From contig JARWKL010000001.1 of the NCBI GenBank assembly GCA_029961685.1, positions 54,524,062-54,588,061 of the forward strand: a stretch of DNA of 64,000 nt, read 5' to 3'. The notes beneath the pieces were generated by a model that saw only the letters and a list, made by a program, of their open reading frames with translations, made no database searches and was not told the DNA's origin. Position 1 is the stretch's first letter. Every line of letters starts with the position of its first letter. A program made the position numbers and the translations under genes. Source of the DNA: Aristolochia californica (Eukaryota; Streptophyta; Magnoliopsida; Piperales; Aristolochiaceae). Shown here piece after piece: positions 46,480 to 58,545 of this stretch.

Positions 46480-47309
46480 AAACCCTTGAGATCCTTCTAC
46501 TCCACATATTTGTTCTTTTGTGGGATGAACAATCATTGGATTGAAAGATGTTGCAAGAGACATGGTAAACCCACACACGTGAATCAAGTGGTTGGCATAA
46601 ATAAAGAAACCAATCCCTTTGCACTAACAAAATCTAAACCATTTACTAAGGAAGATTATGAAGTTCATTAAAATGAAGAGTATGTTGACTTCTTCTTTTG
46701 GTACCCCTCTAGCCACTATTCCACTAATGGTATAGGTATGTCTTTTTCTTTATCATGCTCCAAATTGGTTTATCAACTCCGGTGTCTTAAAACATCTCAG
46801 TTGGAAGCTAGATAATTTATTTTCCTTGGTTGACTAATTTGTCAATTGTGGATGGCACACAGGCTAAAGTTCAAGGGATTGGTTCTTCCTCACTTCTCCA
46901 AGGGATTTGCACATCCATTTCCATTGAGTCTCATGTTTGTGTGTCAAATTACTAAGAAATACAAATGCTTTGTCACTTTTAAATCTTCTTAGTATATTTT
47001 TAGGACAACTAGACCAAGACGGTGATTTGGTGGTGGCTATGAAAAAGGAGGTCTTTATTTCCTAGATTCAACCTTGAGTTTAGCAACGCATGATTCATCA
47101 AATCATGCTCTTCAATTGCACAATCGACCAGGGCATCCTACCCTAAGCACATTATAGTCACTTGTTACTTCCTTAAAGTCGATTTCATCTTTACCATGTG
47201 AAGTGTACGAGTTGAAAAAACATCATCAAGTTCCTTCTCCATCTAAGAAAGTTAGTTTGAATCCTTTTTGTTTAGTACATTTGGATGTATGAGGACTTAT
47301 TCAAGTTCC
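46480..47309 (+). pseudogene. Copia gag/protease/integrase start, broken
   Basis: Zinc-knuckle-like FCGMNNHWIERCCKRHGK, then (in other frames, with stops) a protease-like WFINSG, the GAG-pre-integrase words LHNRPGHPTLS and the integrase start ELKKHHQVPSPSKK..VHLDV. Ends abruptly at the LTR start TGTTAAAAGG at 47310, just where the integrase core should follow. Confidence 0.7.
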
Positions 47310-47686
47310 TGTTAAAAGGCACCCACATGTCTAGGGGAGGCATGACTAGTAAATAAGGAAAACCTCCATAAAGATGACATAAAATTGTAATTATACCAGC
47401 TGGTGTATGTCCTCTTATATCTTTTTTCTTTTGATACATGAAACCCTAAGGGCATTGTAGACATTGTAAACACCTTCACACAACTATAAATATAACCTCA
47501 AGGCATGAAGTAGAGCATTCAAGCCTCTTCCTCTTAGATCAAATTCGTCGTTACACCTCTCTCTCTTTTCCTTTTCTTTCTCTCCATTAGTTTCTTTTCT
47601 CTCCTCTCTCCCAAGAGCAAGAGTTTCTCTTTTCGCTCCTTTTGTTGAGATCTTTTGTGTTTATGTGTTAGCCCTAGAAATAAATA
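47310..47686 (+). repeat. 5' LTR of element B
   Basis: Starts TGTTAAAAGGCACCC; ends TTAGCCCTAGAAATAAATA. Close match to the LTR at 27561-27935 on the opposite strand. Confidence 0.8.
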
Positions 47687-47701
47687 TGGTATCAAAGCAG
47701 G
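47687..47701 (+). promoter_or_regulatory. Primer-binding site of element B
   Basis: TGGTATCAAAGCAGG, one base from the TGGTATCAGAGC initiator tRNA-Met core. Confidence 0.8.
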
Positions 47702-48779
47702 CAAAAATTTGACATGGAAAAAGGAGAAGAAGATGGAGAAGAAAGGGAGAGGAAGAAGAAGAAGAAAGAAAAATAAAAAGGAGGAGTTTCTTGTTTTCTC
47801 CTTTAATATTCTTTCCTAATTCCTACTTTTCATTGGATTTTTCACACTCCTACTTTTCATTTTTATAGAACATTATATACCATTGGAAATATCTTTAAGT
47901 CTAATTTCCAATTCAAAAAGAAAAATTTTAGTCAGAGTTTTGTACGAGAAGAAATTGATATCTAAAGTAGCAAAGGTCAAGCAAGAAAAATGTTTCTAGT
48001 AGAAGCAAAATGTCATAAATGTTTGAACAGTTTGTACCATCGTGACTGCAAATTTATATAGAGAATTATATCTTAAAAGAATGCTACATGAATCAACTTT
48101 ATAACCCAATAAACCGTTTCTCAATCTGATCTTTCCAAAGAGAGATATCCACATTGGAAAAATCAAAGTTCATATCGGTAGCCTGTTGCATGCTAAAATC
48201 CAAATATAAGTCAATTTTTTTGCTTCACTTGTTGAGTTGCTAATGTTGTTTAAGTTTCCTATTTGTTTTTAAACTCTAGCCAAGATTTTACTAATTTGAG
48301 TATCTTTCCTTTCTTAAAATTTTCTTGTCTTTGATTTCACATTAAATTAGTATCCTTAAGAGAAGTCTTTCCCTATATAAGTTTAGTTTCCTTTTTGACA
48401 AAGTTTGAAATTTTTTATTTAGAAAGTCTTGTTTCCTTATTCTAAATTCCACATATTAATGTCATAAACCTCCCTTATTCCAAAATTTATCTCTAGAATA
48501 TTTTCTTTCCAAATTAGTTAAGTTTTAAAAAGTAATTGCTTTAAATGAAAAATATATTTTAAGAAAGTTTTCATTATTATGTTTCATCTCGAAAATTTCT
48601 TATTGAAGATATTTTTTAAAGTTTTCTCGATCATCATGTCTGTAGAGGAATTATTGTTTTTTATCTCCCTCTTGACTCAAATTGGGTCACCCTCCAAAAG
48701 TCATACTTGGTAAAAAAATCTAAGTTGATTCAGTTCTACCATTATAGTCTCCCCTACTTTTTTTTTTTTTTTCAAAAAA

Positions 48780-51420
48780 GGTCACATTTTAGACTTACTT
48801 GGAACTATGAAGAGATGCATTGTGCGCCTCCTTTCGTTTGAAGTATGGGAGTATGAAAACTTTAGCTGGTTAAATTGTGAAGTTTGTCAGTTGAGCAAAC
48901 ACCAAAGGACAACATATTCTCCTTGAGCTGAACTTAAAGGTGTTGCCCTTTTTTTATTAATTCATTCGAATGTATGGGGATCCTAAAGTGTCTCAAACAA
49001 ATCTCAAGTTAAAGTATTTTTTTAGTTTTGTTGATGACTTCACTCGAGTCACATGACTATTTTTGTTCAAAGAATGGTCTACAATTTTTTCCATATTTAA
49101 GTCCTTTAGGGCCATGTTGCCCACCCAGTTCAGAAATACAAGTGCTTCGGTCAGATAATGCCAAAGAGTACCGATATGGTGAATTTCAATCCTTTTATCA
49201 GGATAATGGCATTATCCATCAAACATCATATGCCTACACCCTTCAACAAAATGATGTAGCCAAAAGAAAATACTGACATCTCCTTGAGGTAGTTCGTGGC
49301 CTACTCTACTCTATGAAGGTGCCCTTCTTTTACTGGACCCATGCCATTCTTACAACATACTTCCTTATTAATAGGCTACCATCTTCAATACTTATCCATA
49401 AATCCCCATACTCATTGTTGTTTTTGAATGAAGACCCCTTCTGCCTTCCTTTGAAGGTCTTTGGTTGCACATGCTTTATTCATTTCATCCCTTTAGAAGA
49501 GTAAGTTTGACCCTAAGTCTCTTAAGTGTATTTTTTGGGTTACTCTCGTACCAAAAATGTTATGTTTGTTATAATCTTTCTTTTCGAAAGTTAATTGTTT
49601 CTAGGGATGTCACTTTTTTTTAGGACACATATTTTTATTCCTCAAAAGATGCTCTTACTGGTCTTCCATCATTTCAGGCAGCTCTGAAGCCCGTTGTGCC
49701 ACTTAATGTGGATTTACTTCAGCCCTCTGAAGTGTCGGTTAACACCACACCTATGGAGTTTACGGATCCCTTCAAGGTAAACCTGTCTTCCCCTGTTGTA
49801 TTTGGCCCACAATTTGATACTCAGCCCATAGTTCTACAGAAGGAGCCTCAAACTTGCACCATGCCATCCACTTCTCAACCTATATCCAAATTTGTTTCTC
49901 ACCATCGATTATCTTCTTCATTTTATCAATTTCTTGCATCTATTTCTTCCATATTCATCCACAATCATATCAGGAGACTCTAAGATATCTAGGATGGAAA
50001 ACGGTCATGGATGAAGAAATGCATTGCCTAATATGAGAATAAAGTTTAGGCCCTAGTTCCACTTCCTCTCAGCAAGAAACCTGTGAGTTGTAAATGGATT
50101 TTCACTATCAAGCAAAATACAGATGGTTCTATTGGTCGCCTCAAAACCCGAATCATTGTAAAGGGGTACACTCAGTGTTATGGAGTGGATTAGGAGAAAA
50201 CATTCTCCCACTGGCTAAATTAAACTCAACACACATCTTATTATCTATAGCCGCTAATTTCTCTTGGCTGGTTTATCAATTGGATGTAAAAAATACATTT
50301 TTGAATGGGGAAATTAAAGAAGAGATACATATGCTTCAACCACCTAGTTTTGTGGTTGAGGGGGAGTTTGTATGCAGATTGAGGAAGTCGTTATATGGGT
50401 TTAAACAGTCTCCTCAGGCCTAGTTTGATAAATATTGCCAAGCAATGTTGTGGTTTGGATTCAGTCGGTGCTCAGTAGATCATTTTTTTTTTTTTTGTCA
50501 AGAATACCATAAAGGGAAAAGTATTACTAGCAGTTTATGTGAATGACATTGTCTTAACTGGCAATGATGCGGACAACATAAAAGAAGTTAAAGAAAACAT
50601 ATGCAGAATTTAAAACTAAGGATATTGGACAACTGAAATATTTTTTGGGTATTGAGGTATTCTAGTCAAAACATTGGATTGTATTATCTCAAAGAAAGTA
50701 TATTTTGGATCTACTAGAGGACAGATGGACGACGGGGTGTCGACCAGTAGACACTCCTATGGATGCCAATGCAGAGCTATGTGAAAGTTCTAAAGAAGAT
50801 GTTGATATAGGTAAATATTAGAGGCTTGTGGAAAAACTTATTTACCTCACAGTGACCAAACCGAATATATCAAATGCAGTAAGTGTGGTGAGTTATTATA
50901 TGTACAAACTACAACTTACCCAATTGCAATCCTTGGAGAGGATATTAAGATATTTAAAAGGAGTTATGGGGAAAGGGTTTCTCTATAAGAATCATGGCCA
51001 CTTCAACATAGGTGTTTTGGATGCAGATTGGGCTAGATCACTTGATGATAGGAAGTCCACTTCAAGATATTGGACTTTAGTTGGAGATAACCTCGTTCCA
51101 TGGAGAAGTAAAAAGCAAAATGTTGATGCGAGGTCTAGTATGGAAGCAGAGTACAAAGTTATGACCCACATAGTCAATGAGCTTCTATGGATCAGATCCC
51201 TTCTCACTGAATTGGGATTCTATAAAGGAGTTTCTATGAAATTATATTACGACAACCAGGAGCTGTTTATATCACTTTAAATCCTATCTTCCATGAGAGG
51301 AAACACATTGAAGTAGATTGCCACTTTATATGGGAGAAATTTCAGGCTAATATCTTATCTCTCTTACATGTTTCAACACAAGGGTAGGTGGCAAACATTT
51401 TTACAAAACCAGTCACATTC
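48780..51420 (+). pseudogene. Copia integrase, reverse transcriptase and RNase H, broken
   Basis: In order: integrase zinc region CEVCQLSKHQRTTYSP (near 48875); integrase core VLRSDNAKEY (near 49143) with the catalytic-Glu block altered to QQNDVAKRKY; the NRLPSSILIHKSPYSLLF block (49370-49420); RT start KWIFTIKQNTDGSIGRLKTR (50092) and YQLDVKNTFLNGEIKEEI (50275), with SLYGFKQSPQA; the catalytic YVDD replaced by YVND (near 50540); RNase H DADWARSLDDRKSTSRYW..ARSSMEAEYK (51020-51160). At least five stops or frame changes, so it is dead. Confidence 0.9.
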
Positions 51421-51491
51421 AATATTTTAACGATTATATGTGGCAAGCGAGGTATCTAATGATGTTTTCTCTCCCCCATCTTGAGGAGGAG

Positions 51492-51892
51492 TTTTGGAAG
51501 ACATCTCGAAGTGGCATCAAAGTAAATACCTCCCCCACGTCAAGGAGGTGGCAAAAGTGATAAATAAAAAGTCTTCTCATAAGGGTGCAATTAAAGAAGA
51601 TGAAGCATATCTACTTATGTCTTTTTTTTTACAAAACTTGTAACCTTAAGGGCATTGTAGTCATTGTAAGCATCGTTCTACAACTATAATCAAAGGCTCA
51701 AGGCATATCATCAAGTCTGCCCTCTTCTCTCTCAAATTCGTCCCTATAATTTTCTACTCTCCCAAGCTCTCTCTCCATCTCTCTAGATGAGTTCTCTTTT
51801 CTTTCTCTCTCCTCCTTTCTTCTCTTCCTTTTCTTCCTCTCCTCTTCCACGACCTTGGTTGAGGACCTTGCCATGGGATCCTAAATTCAACA
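51492..51892 (+). repeat. 3' LTR of element B
   Basis: Follows the polypurine tract TTGAGGAGGAG; ends ATGGGATCCTAAATTCAACA. The same LTR type occurs at 61101-61509 (minus). Confidence 0.75.
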
Positions 51893-53660
51893 AAATATTT
51901 TTGAGCATGACAAAAAATGGGGAGAAAACATACAATGCACTACTAAAATTATAAAATAAAAGCTTTAACACTTGACATCTGATATGCAAAGATAAGGGGG
52001 AGCTATTTCCCCCAAATCTTCAGACTTAGCTCCAACTCTTATGGATGATATGATTTTAATTTTTCTAAATTAGATTTTGTCTTCATAAAAAAGAGGGAGA
52101 ATGTTGACGAGTGTTTACTCCCTTCTTAATTTTGATGATAACAAATTTTAATTGAGCTAAGAATTACAATTCAAGCATTTTAGATGCATTTCTCAAGGGA
52201 CAAACTCAAAGGTCTAAGCAATGAATCAGACACTAGCTTCTAAAAGACCTCGAGCTCTATGGAATGTCAAAGTGTTCTTGAAGAAACTCCCCCAAAAAGA
52301 AGTAGAGAAATGGATACTAAAGTTTTAGGAAGTATTGAAAAATATAAAAAAATCCGTCTATGTAAGAGAGCAGCCCCAATCCTTCCAAAACTTGAGGTAC
52401 AATGTAAAATTTGGAGCTTTAGGATATATTTGCATTCAAACTTGTTCTTATAAAAGCATGCATACATTTTACACATGTTAGAATCACTTAGGATCACAAA
52501 TGTCTATGTTTTAAAAATTCACACAGTGAATTGGCACTGGATTGATGGATCAACATCCGCCAATGATTGATCAACCAGAGGTACATAGGCCAAAAATATA
52601 AAGCATGATTCATCAACCAAGGTTGATTGATCCTTCATCCAGAACATGGCCAAACCGTGTTGTAAAACATGATCGATCAACTCAAGTGGATTGATTGATG
52701 AATACTATCTAGACAATGTGAATTCATGATGATCAATCGATCAACCTCCTGAGACTAATTGATCTTACAAAACTTTGCCAACTAGGGAGTTAAAGCATGA
52801 TGGATCCAAAGTCACTGTTGGATCATACTTGTTATTGCCAATGAGAATTTTGATTGATCGATCAATTTAAAATGGTAGACCCAATAGGAATACATTGATC
52901 GATCGTACCATCAATAAATGAGTTATTTTTCTAACAAAAATATAACCATTACACATGATTGATTGATTAATTACTTAGACTGATCGATCAATGTGAAATC
53001 AAATTTTTGGAAACGGGCAAAAAAAACTTTTTTTGGCTTGGGAAACTCTAAATACCCCCATCGAACCTCCCATTGAGAAGCTAATGAGCTTTTAGTGGCA
53101 TACCTTTTGTAGCGCATTAGCATTCTCTTGAAATTCCTTCATAAGTTCTATTTTGAGAAAGTGAGAGTCTATTTTACTTATCTCTTGCATTCCTTTCTCA
53201 ATTCCAACTCCTTTAATATATTTTAGTCAAACTCCAATGTAGTCCATTGTGCATCAAAGGTTGAAAGTTTGGATCTCTCAAGGAGAAAGATAACTTTCTT
53301 TTGTAATTTTTCATTTCTTGATAGGTTCATCCAAAACTTTGCTCATTCTAGATAGAAAGATTTGCTAAAGTTAGAATTTAGCTAATCTCTTGGAGAGATT
53401 GATTTGTAATCATTTATTTTAGCGCACATGTGGCTTGAAGGAGAAAATTTTCTTTGTTGTAATTCCAAACTAATAGAACGATTATTAGTGAAATTCCCAA
53501 TCAAGGGTGCTTGAGTGGTGATACCAATAGGGAAACACTGATAACAAAATATTTGGTGTTCATTGTGATGCAAGAATTTTGTCTCTTTATTTGAAATTTT
53601 GTTTACTTTATTTTTTACAAAATTTAAATTTTAAATTTTAAAAACTCAATCCATCCCCCC
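51893..53660 (+). mobile_element. SIRE-like 3' leader and LTR, copy 4
   Basis: GAGCATGACAAAAAATGGGG (51903) and AAAAAAGAGGGAGAA (52087-52101) are the two purine-rich marks at the 3' end of SIRE/Maximus elements. The LTR begins TGTTGACGAGTG at 52102, then TTTTGATGATAACAAAT, and carries a dozen or more TTGATCGATCAA-like words. Its 3' end, near 53660, is estimated from homology and from the C-rich CCATCCCCCC block at 53650-53660. Confidence 0.85.
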
Positions 53661-53964
53661 AACTGAGAAACCACGTTGGCCAACAATCGTGAGTAGAGAT
53701 AAAACTGAAAATAGGATGAGAAGTAGTAGGTTGTGCGTTACACATAAGTGATAATCTTTATGGAGCACAACAAACAAGTGTCAAATAGAGAGCCAAATGG
53801 GATAGGACTAGGAAAGGTACTTACCTAAGAAACAACAGACGTTCCAAGTGACTGGTGAGCCAGAGGAGTGTTGGCCTAGGTGGTTTCTCAAGATAGAGGT
53901 GAATTTACCATTACAAGTTTAAAAATTGTAAGGCGTGGAATCATCAATCATGTAAACATGTAAA

Positions 53965-55422
53965 GTAAAAGAGTAGAAATCCACACACCACAAAATTGAC
54001 ACCAAATATTTTATTATCTATGTTCCCCTATTGGTATTCACCACCCACGAACCCGTTCTTGGGAAATTTTGCTAATTTAACTCTATTAGCTAGAATTGGA
54101 CCAAAGAGATTATTGCACTCTCTTAAGCCACATGTATGCTCAAATACACAATTTACAATTCAAAATCCCCAAGAGATTAGCTAGATTCTAGTTCTTGCAA
54201 GGCTCTTTCTATCTATATTTGACTAGGTTCTAAATGCACCTATAACAAATGAAAATTACAAAAGAAAGGTAAAAACTTACACCCTTATCAATTGGAGAGA
54301 AAACCTTCTCCTTTGAGATATCAAAGCTTCCAACCTTTGTAGCACAATGTAGAGTGTTGGAGGCTGACTATTATGTATGCTTGGAGATGGTATGAGAAAG
54401 GATAATGGAATTTAACAAGGTTGTCGCTCACTCTTTCTCATAAATGCACTTTAGAAAGAAATTCAAAAGATTGAGAACAAATGTTGGTGGATTTGCCAAT
54501 AAAATCTCATTAACTTCTCAATGGAAGGTTTGGTAGGGTATATATAAGTTCCCCAAGCTAAACTAGCAATTTTGTACTTGTTTAAAAAGGTTGAGTTTAT
54601 CTTCCTTCTGGGTCTGACATTTTAAGTTGATCGATCAATGTACATGGTATGAACGATCAATCAAAATTCCCAGTAGTAGTGCAATTCAACTATGATTGAT
54701 CACTGACCTTGTTATGATTGATAATGCTTTATGTCCCCGACTGAAAAAACTCTTTATGATGGATCAGTCTCTTACGTTGATCGATCAATCAACTTGAACT
54801 TGCTTTGACTGGTCAGTATTGATCGATGAATCCAAATGGATTGATTGATCATGCTTTATAGCATAGATTGTTCATGTTTTGGCTGTTCGATCAATCAACT
54901 TTGGTTGATCAGTCATTCTTTATATTTTTGGCTTGTGCACTTCTTGTAGATCAATCATTGGCAGATGTTGATTGATCATTTTAAAGCCAATTCATCATGT
55001 ATGATTTTAAAGCATGAGAATTAATGATAATAAGTGATTCTAACATGTATAAAATGTATGTATGCCTTTTTAAAATCATATTTTAATGAAAAATATGTCC
55101 TAAGGCACCAAATTTCCTTTGTACCTCAAGTTTTGGAAGGAGTGGACTGCTCTCTTACATTGATTGAGTTTTTTACTTTTCTTGGTGATTCCCAAAACTT
55201 GAGTCTTCAATTTTTCTTCATCTTCTAAGGGTGCTTCTTCAAGAGTTCTTGACATTCCATGGAGCTTAAGGTCTTTGAGAAGCTTGTATCGATTCAATGC
55301 TTTGGACCTTGAAATTGATGTCACTTGGAGGAAAAGTATCTGAAATACTAGATTTGTAATTGTTAGCTCAATTAAGTTTTGTTATCATCCTAATCAAGAA
55401 GGGAGTTAATGATCAGTCAACA
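53965..55422 (-). mobile_element. SIRE-like LTR, copy 5, inverted to copy 4
   Basis: Minus strand: starts TGTTGACTGATC at 55422, then GATGATAACAAAACTTAAT, and ends near 53965. The plus sequence 55423-55640 holds, on the minus strand, GCATGACAAAAAGGGGGAG and ATGATGACAAAA..AAAAATGGGCAGAT, so this is the 3' LTR of a minus-strand element. With copy 4 it makes two arms of about 1.45 kb separated by about 0.3 kb. Confidence 0.85.
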
Positions 55423-55649
55423 ATCTGCCCATTTTTAATGATGACAAAACCTTTTCTTGAAATATTAAAAATTAAAACATCACTAAAGTTGGAGCTAAAT
55501 AAAATGTGCAAGTTTGGAAAATGGATCCCCCTTAATCTATGCAATCTAATTTAACATTTTAAATTTCAATTTGTGATTTTTAGTGTGCCAAATGGGTCAT
55601 TTTCTTTCTCTCCCCCTTTTTGTCATGCTAAAAAAGATATTGAAATGTA

Positions 55650-56215
55650 AATATGAAGAAGCATGATAGGACCCCTATTTTACCTTTCAACTAGTAGACT
55701 GGATACAATGTTCTCGGTGTGCCTATGTGCTACATTTCAATTTGACCCTAGAGAATCTCACTTAGTGAGCTATGAAAAGAATTTTCTGTTATCTACTTGG
55801 ATCATTGAACTTAGGTCTTTGGTACTCAAACTCATTAGCCATTGATCTAGTAGGTTACTCCAATGCCTATTTTTTTCAGATGCAAAATTGAAAGAGATAA
55901 TATGAGTGATAGTTGGTAAAATTCTTGTCTCTTGGTTTTCCAAGAAACAACATCAATTGCATGATCTACCACCGAGGCTGACTACATAGCATGTGGAAGT
56001 TGTTGTGTTCAACTTCTTTGGATGAAACAATAACTAGATGATGTGAGTTGCATAAGTCTAAGGACTTGGTTCACCACTCTCATTCAAAACACAGAAATAA
56101 GACATCACTTCATCAGAGAATTGTTTCAAACCAAAGTGGACATTTTATCAAAGCCATTAGGATTTGATCGTTTCTCTAAGCTTCAAGGAGAACTAGGCAT
56201 GATCAGCTCACCTTG
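55650..56215 (+). pseudogene. SIRE-like pol end (RT tail and RNase H), plus strand
   Basis: LFYLSTSRLDTMFSVCLCAT then FDPRESHLVS matches the conserved YLTASRPDIMFSVCLCARFQ segment of SIRE pol. In other frames follow WYSNSLAIDLVGYSNAYF, LVFQETTSIA..TTEADYIACGSC (RNase H) and, near 56140-56210, DILSKPLGFDRFSKLQGELG, the usual C-terminus of copia pol. Stops and frameshifts throughout. Confidence 0.85.
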
Positions 56216-56339
56216 ATTCCCTAGGGCTGAAAATATGAGCTTAAAGAACACACCCCACTTTAGTAGTGCCCAAAGAGTAAAGTGGAAATCAAAATATTAC
56301 ATTTAGGGTTTAGGGCTGATTGATCATTCACGATGCTAA

Positions 56340-57420
56340 ATGAGATCTCGAAAGGTTTTAAATGTTGTTTCACTTTATTTTTCATTCCAAAAACCATCCA
56401 ACTCAGAGCCCTTTCATTTTAGAGGTATTCCACCTCTAAATCCAAAAGAGCAACCCTTTTTATTCACTACCTTCAAAAAAAAAAAAAAAAAAAAAATTCA
56501 TGATGGTGAGGACCAAATTCATGGCAAGGAAGCCTACTCCTTCAAAGGAATCGGAAATTTGTGAAGAAATGCCAAATTGAAGGGAACATTTCTGGAAGAG
56601 AGTGCCAAGGAGTAAGTATTTCAAAATCTTTGTTTAAAAAAGTATCGTTGAGTCTAGTAAGTTGGATGTTTATTTTTAAAAAAGGGAAATCAACGAATTT
56701 GAGAGAAAAATCAAGACATACATGGGCCTCTTGGTGAGTGAGGAAGACATTTACCAACTTTTGGTAAAAGTCTTCTACACTAACCTTGAGGTGGAGCTAG
56801 TGACTCCATGTACATTGAGATTCACAAGTTATGTGAAGAAGACAACTATCTCCTTAGAGATGAGTGACCTCTATGCGATACTAGAGACAATGTCAAGGAG
56901 GGCTGGCCTATGGACCACTATAGAGACTACTTCCAAAACATTCAAGATGTTATCCACCTTGTCTTTGGTAAGATTGTGGGAAGCTCCTATGAGGTGAAGA
57001 TTAAAGATCTTAGCATAGAGTACAAAATATTCATGGAGATTGTTACTCAAATCCTCAATCTGAGGAAAGGGACATCACCACTAGCTCACGAGCAGATGGC
57101 CTCCCGTTTGCTTAGCATATGACGACCATCCTACACCATTGTGGGGTTGAGTTCACTAATGAAGAGAGCATAGACATGATAAGGAAGATGTCTATTGGTG
57201 AGATGAATGTTGGAAAGTTTGGCCTTGCCAGTTGGTGAGGTTAATGGGTTAAGAAGGAGGTGATAGGAAAGGAGGCACCAAAATTTGTCAGCTTCGGGGA
57301 TGAGATGAGCCCGAAACCTCAAGCCGAGAAATTTGAGTTTTCTAAGAAGATAAGGACCATTGAAGAGGCTTCTTCCTCTACAAACCGATTGGAAGCTCTT
57401 GAGGATGCTATGGATTGAGA
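56340..57420 (+). pseudogene. Extra ORF behind copia pol, plant-mobile/env-like region, decayed
   Basis: Just downstream of the plus-strand pol end is non-pol coding remnant: SEEDIYQLLVKVFYTNLEVEL, LRFTSYVKKTTISLEMSDLY, YFQNIQDVIHLVFGKIVGSS, SYEVKIKDLSIEYKIFMEIV, LAHEQMASRLLSI, then MSIGEMNVGKFGLASW. The VREFYANL-like word and overall order resemble the plant retrotransposon third-ORF domain often annotated as putative plant transposon protein. SIRE elements carry an extra ORF here. Frameshifts break it. An A23 run lies at about 56475. Confidence 0.5.
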
Positions 57421-57429
57421 GTGGTGAAC

Positions 57430-58217
57430 TTGATTCTTACTTAGACTTATGGCACTCATCTTGAGGATGTTTTGGATCTCAATGAAGTAGAATTTAATTT
57501 TGCTCTAAGCCCTAATCTTCTAGTTGTTGTTTCATCCCAAGGAGTTATGTAGAACAACTTCTCAAGGTATGTATTCAGCCTTGGTTGTAGATAAGGCAAT
57601 CGAGTGTTGTTTCTTGGAGAACCAAGAGACAAACATATTTTCAAGTAATTGACAACTATCACTTGTACTCTTTTAGTCACTTTTGCATTTGACATAATCA
57701 ACATAATCAACATTAGAGTAACGTACTAGACCTATGGCAGAGGAATTTGAGTACCAAAGTCCTAATTTCAGTGTTCCAAGTAGATATCGGAAAAAAAAAA
57801 AACTTTTATGGGCACTAAGTGAGATTCTCTAGGGTTGGATTGAAAACTAGCACATAGGCATACCAAGAAAATGTGATATGGTCGACTAGCTGATAATTAA
57901 AGTAGGCAACCTATCATGCTCCTATAAAAATTTTGATCCATGGCCCTACTGGAGTTTTTCGAGTCAAGTTTCAAGAACAAACTCATGGGTGTGCTAATTG
58001 TCTTAAGATTTTGAATGTGGAATCTCTTAAGCAATCCTTTAGTGTACATGGACTGATTTATGAAAGTTTCATTTTCAATTTTCATAACTTAAAGTCCAAG
58101 GAAGAATGTTAGTTTACCCATTAAACTCATTTAAAATTCATTCTTCACCATATAAGCAAATTCTTGACATAGTGAGGGGTTTGTAGAACTAAAAATGTTA
58201 TCATCCACATTGATTTG
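57430..58217 (-). pseudogene. SIRE-like RT and RNase H, minus strand
   Basis: Minus strand from 58217: NVDDNIFSSTNPSLCQEFA (the YVDD active site decayed to NVDD), MGKLTFFLGL, ENETFINQSMYTKGLLKRFH, STPMSLFLKLDS, QNFYRSMIGCLL, then WYSNSSAIGLVRYSN and SWFSKKQHSIALSTTKAEYI (RNase H) near 57560. Stops and frameshifts show it is dead. It is cut at 58218 by the start of a family-C LTR. Confidence 0.88.
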
Positions 58218-58545
58218 TGTTAGAAGATATGAGTGATCGGTGGCATTAATGTATAAGGTCTAAATTTTTTGTCTTTTTCTCATCTATTAGGGTGAAAGGC
58301 ATGGATGTAATTCTTACTCTTTGACGTCTATAAATAAAGATTAAGAGGGAGGATTATGGATTTATTGTCACAACCCTAATCCTCCCTTCTCTCTCCAAAA
58401 TGCTATATTTTTCTCCATAGCCAGAGATCCCTCTTTTCTCTTTCTCTTTCTCCTTTCTCTCTCCTTCTCCTTCTTCCTTTTCTCTCATTACCTCATATCT
58501 AAACATAATCACTATGTAATCCTAAAAACAACATGGTAGCAGAGT
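58218..58545 (+). mobile_element. Family-C LTR plus primer site, inserted in SIRE pol
   Basis: TGTTAGAAGATATGAGTG at 58218 to AACAACA at 58533, 316 bases, then TGGTAGCAGAGT, 10 of 12 bases of the tRNA-Met primer site. Same family as 45361-45680. A gag-like ATG follows at 58598 (MTSIDALDRSNSISVQDKF) but soon stops. Confidence 0.82.

Larger units (their letters stand above)
47310..51892 (+). mobile_element. Ty1-copia element B with both LTRs, degenerate
   Basis: A 4.6-kb element: 5' LTR 47310-47686, primer site TGGTATCAAAGCAGG from 47687, decayed pol, polypurine tract TTGAGGAGGAG and a 3' LTR 51492-51892. The two LTRs are related (shared AAGGGCATTGTAG-CATTGTAA, CTCAAGGCAT) but far from identical, so insertion is old or the element is a recombinant. 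The flanks (GTTCC left, AAATA right) do not match, and the left flank is another copia while the right flank is SIRE-like 3' leader, pointing to recombination rather than a clean insertion. Confidence 0.8.
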
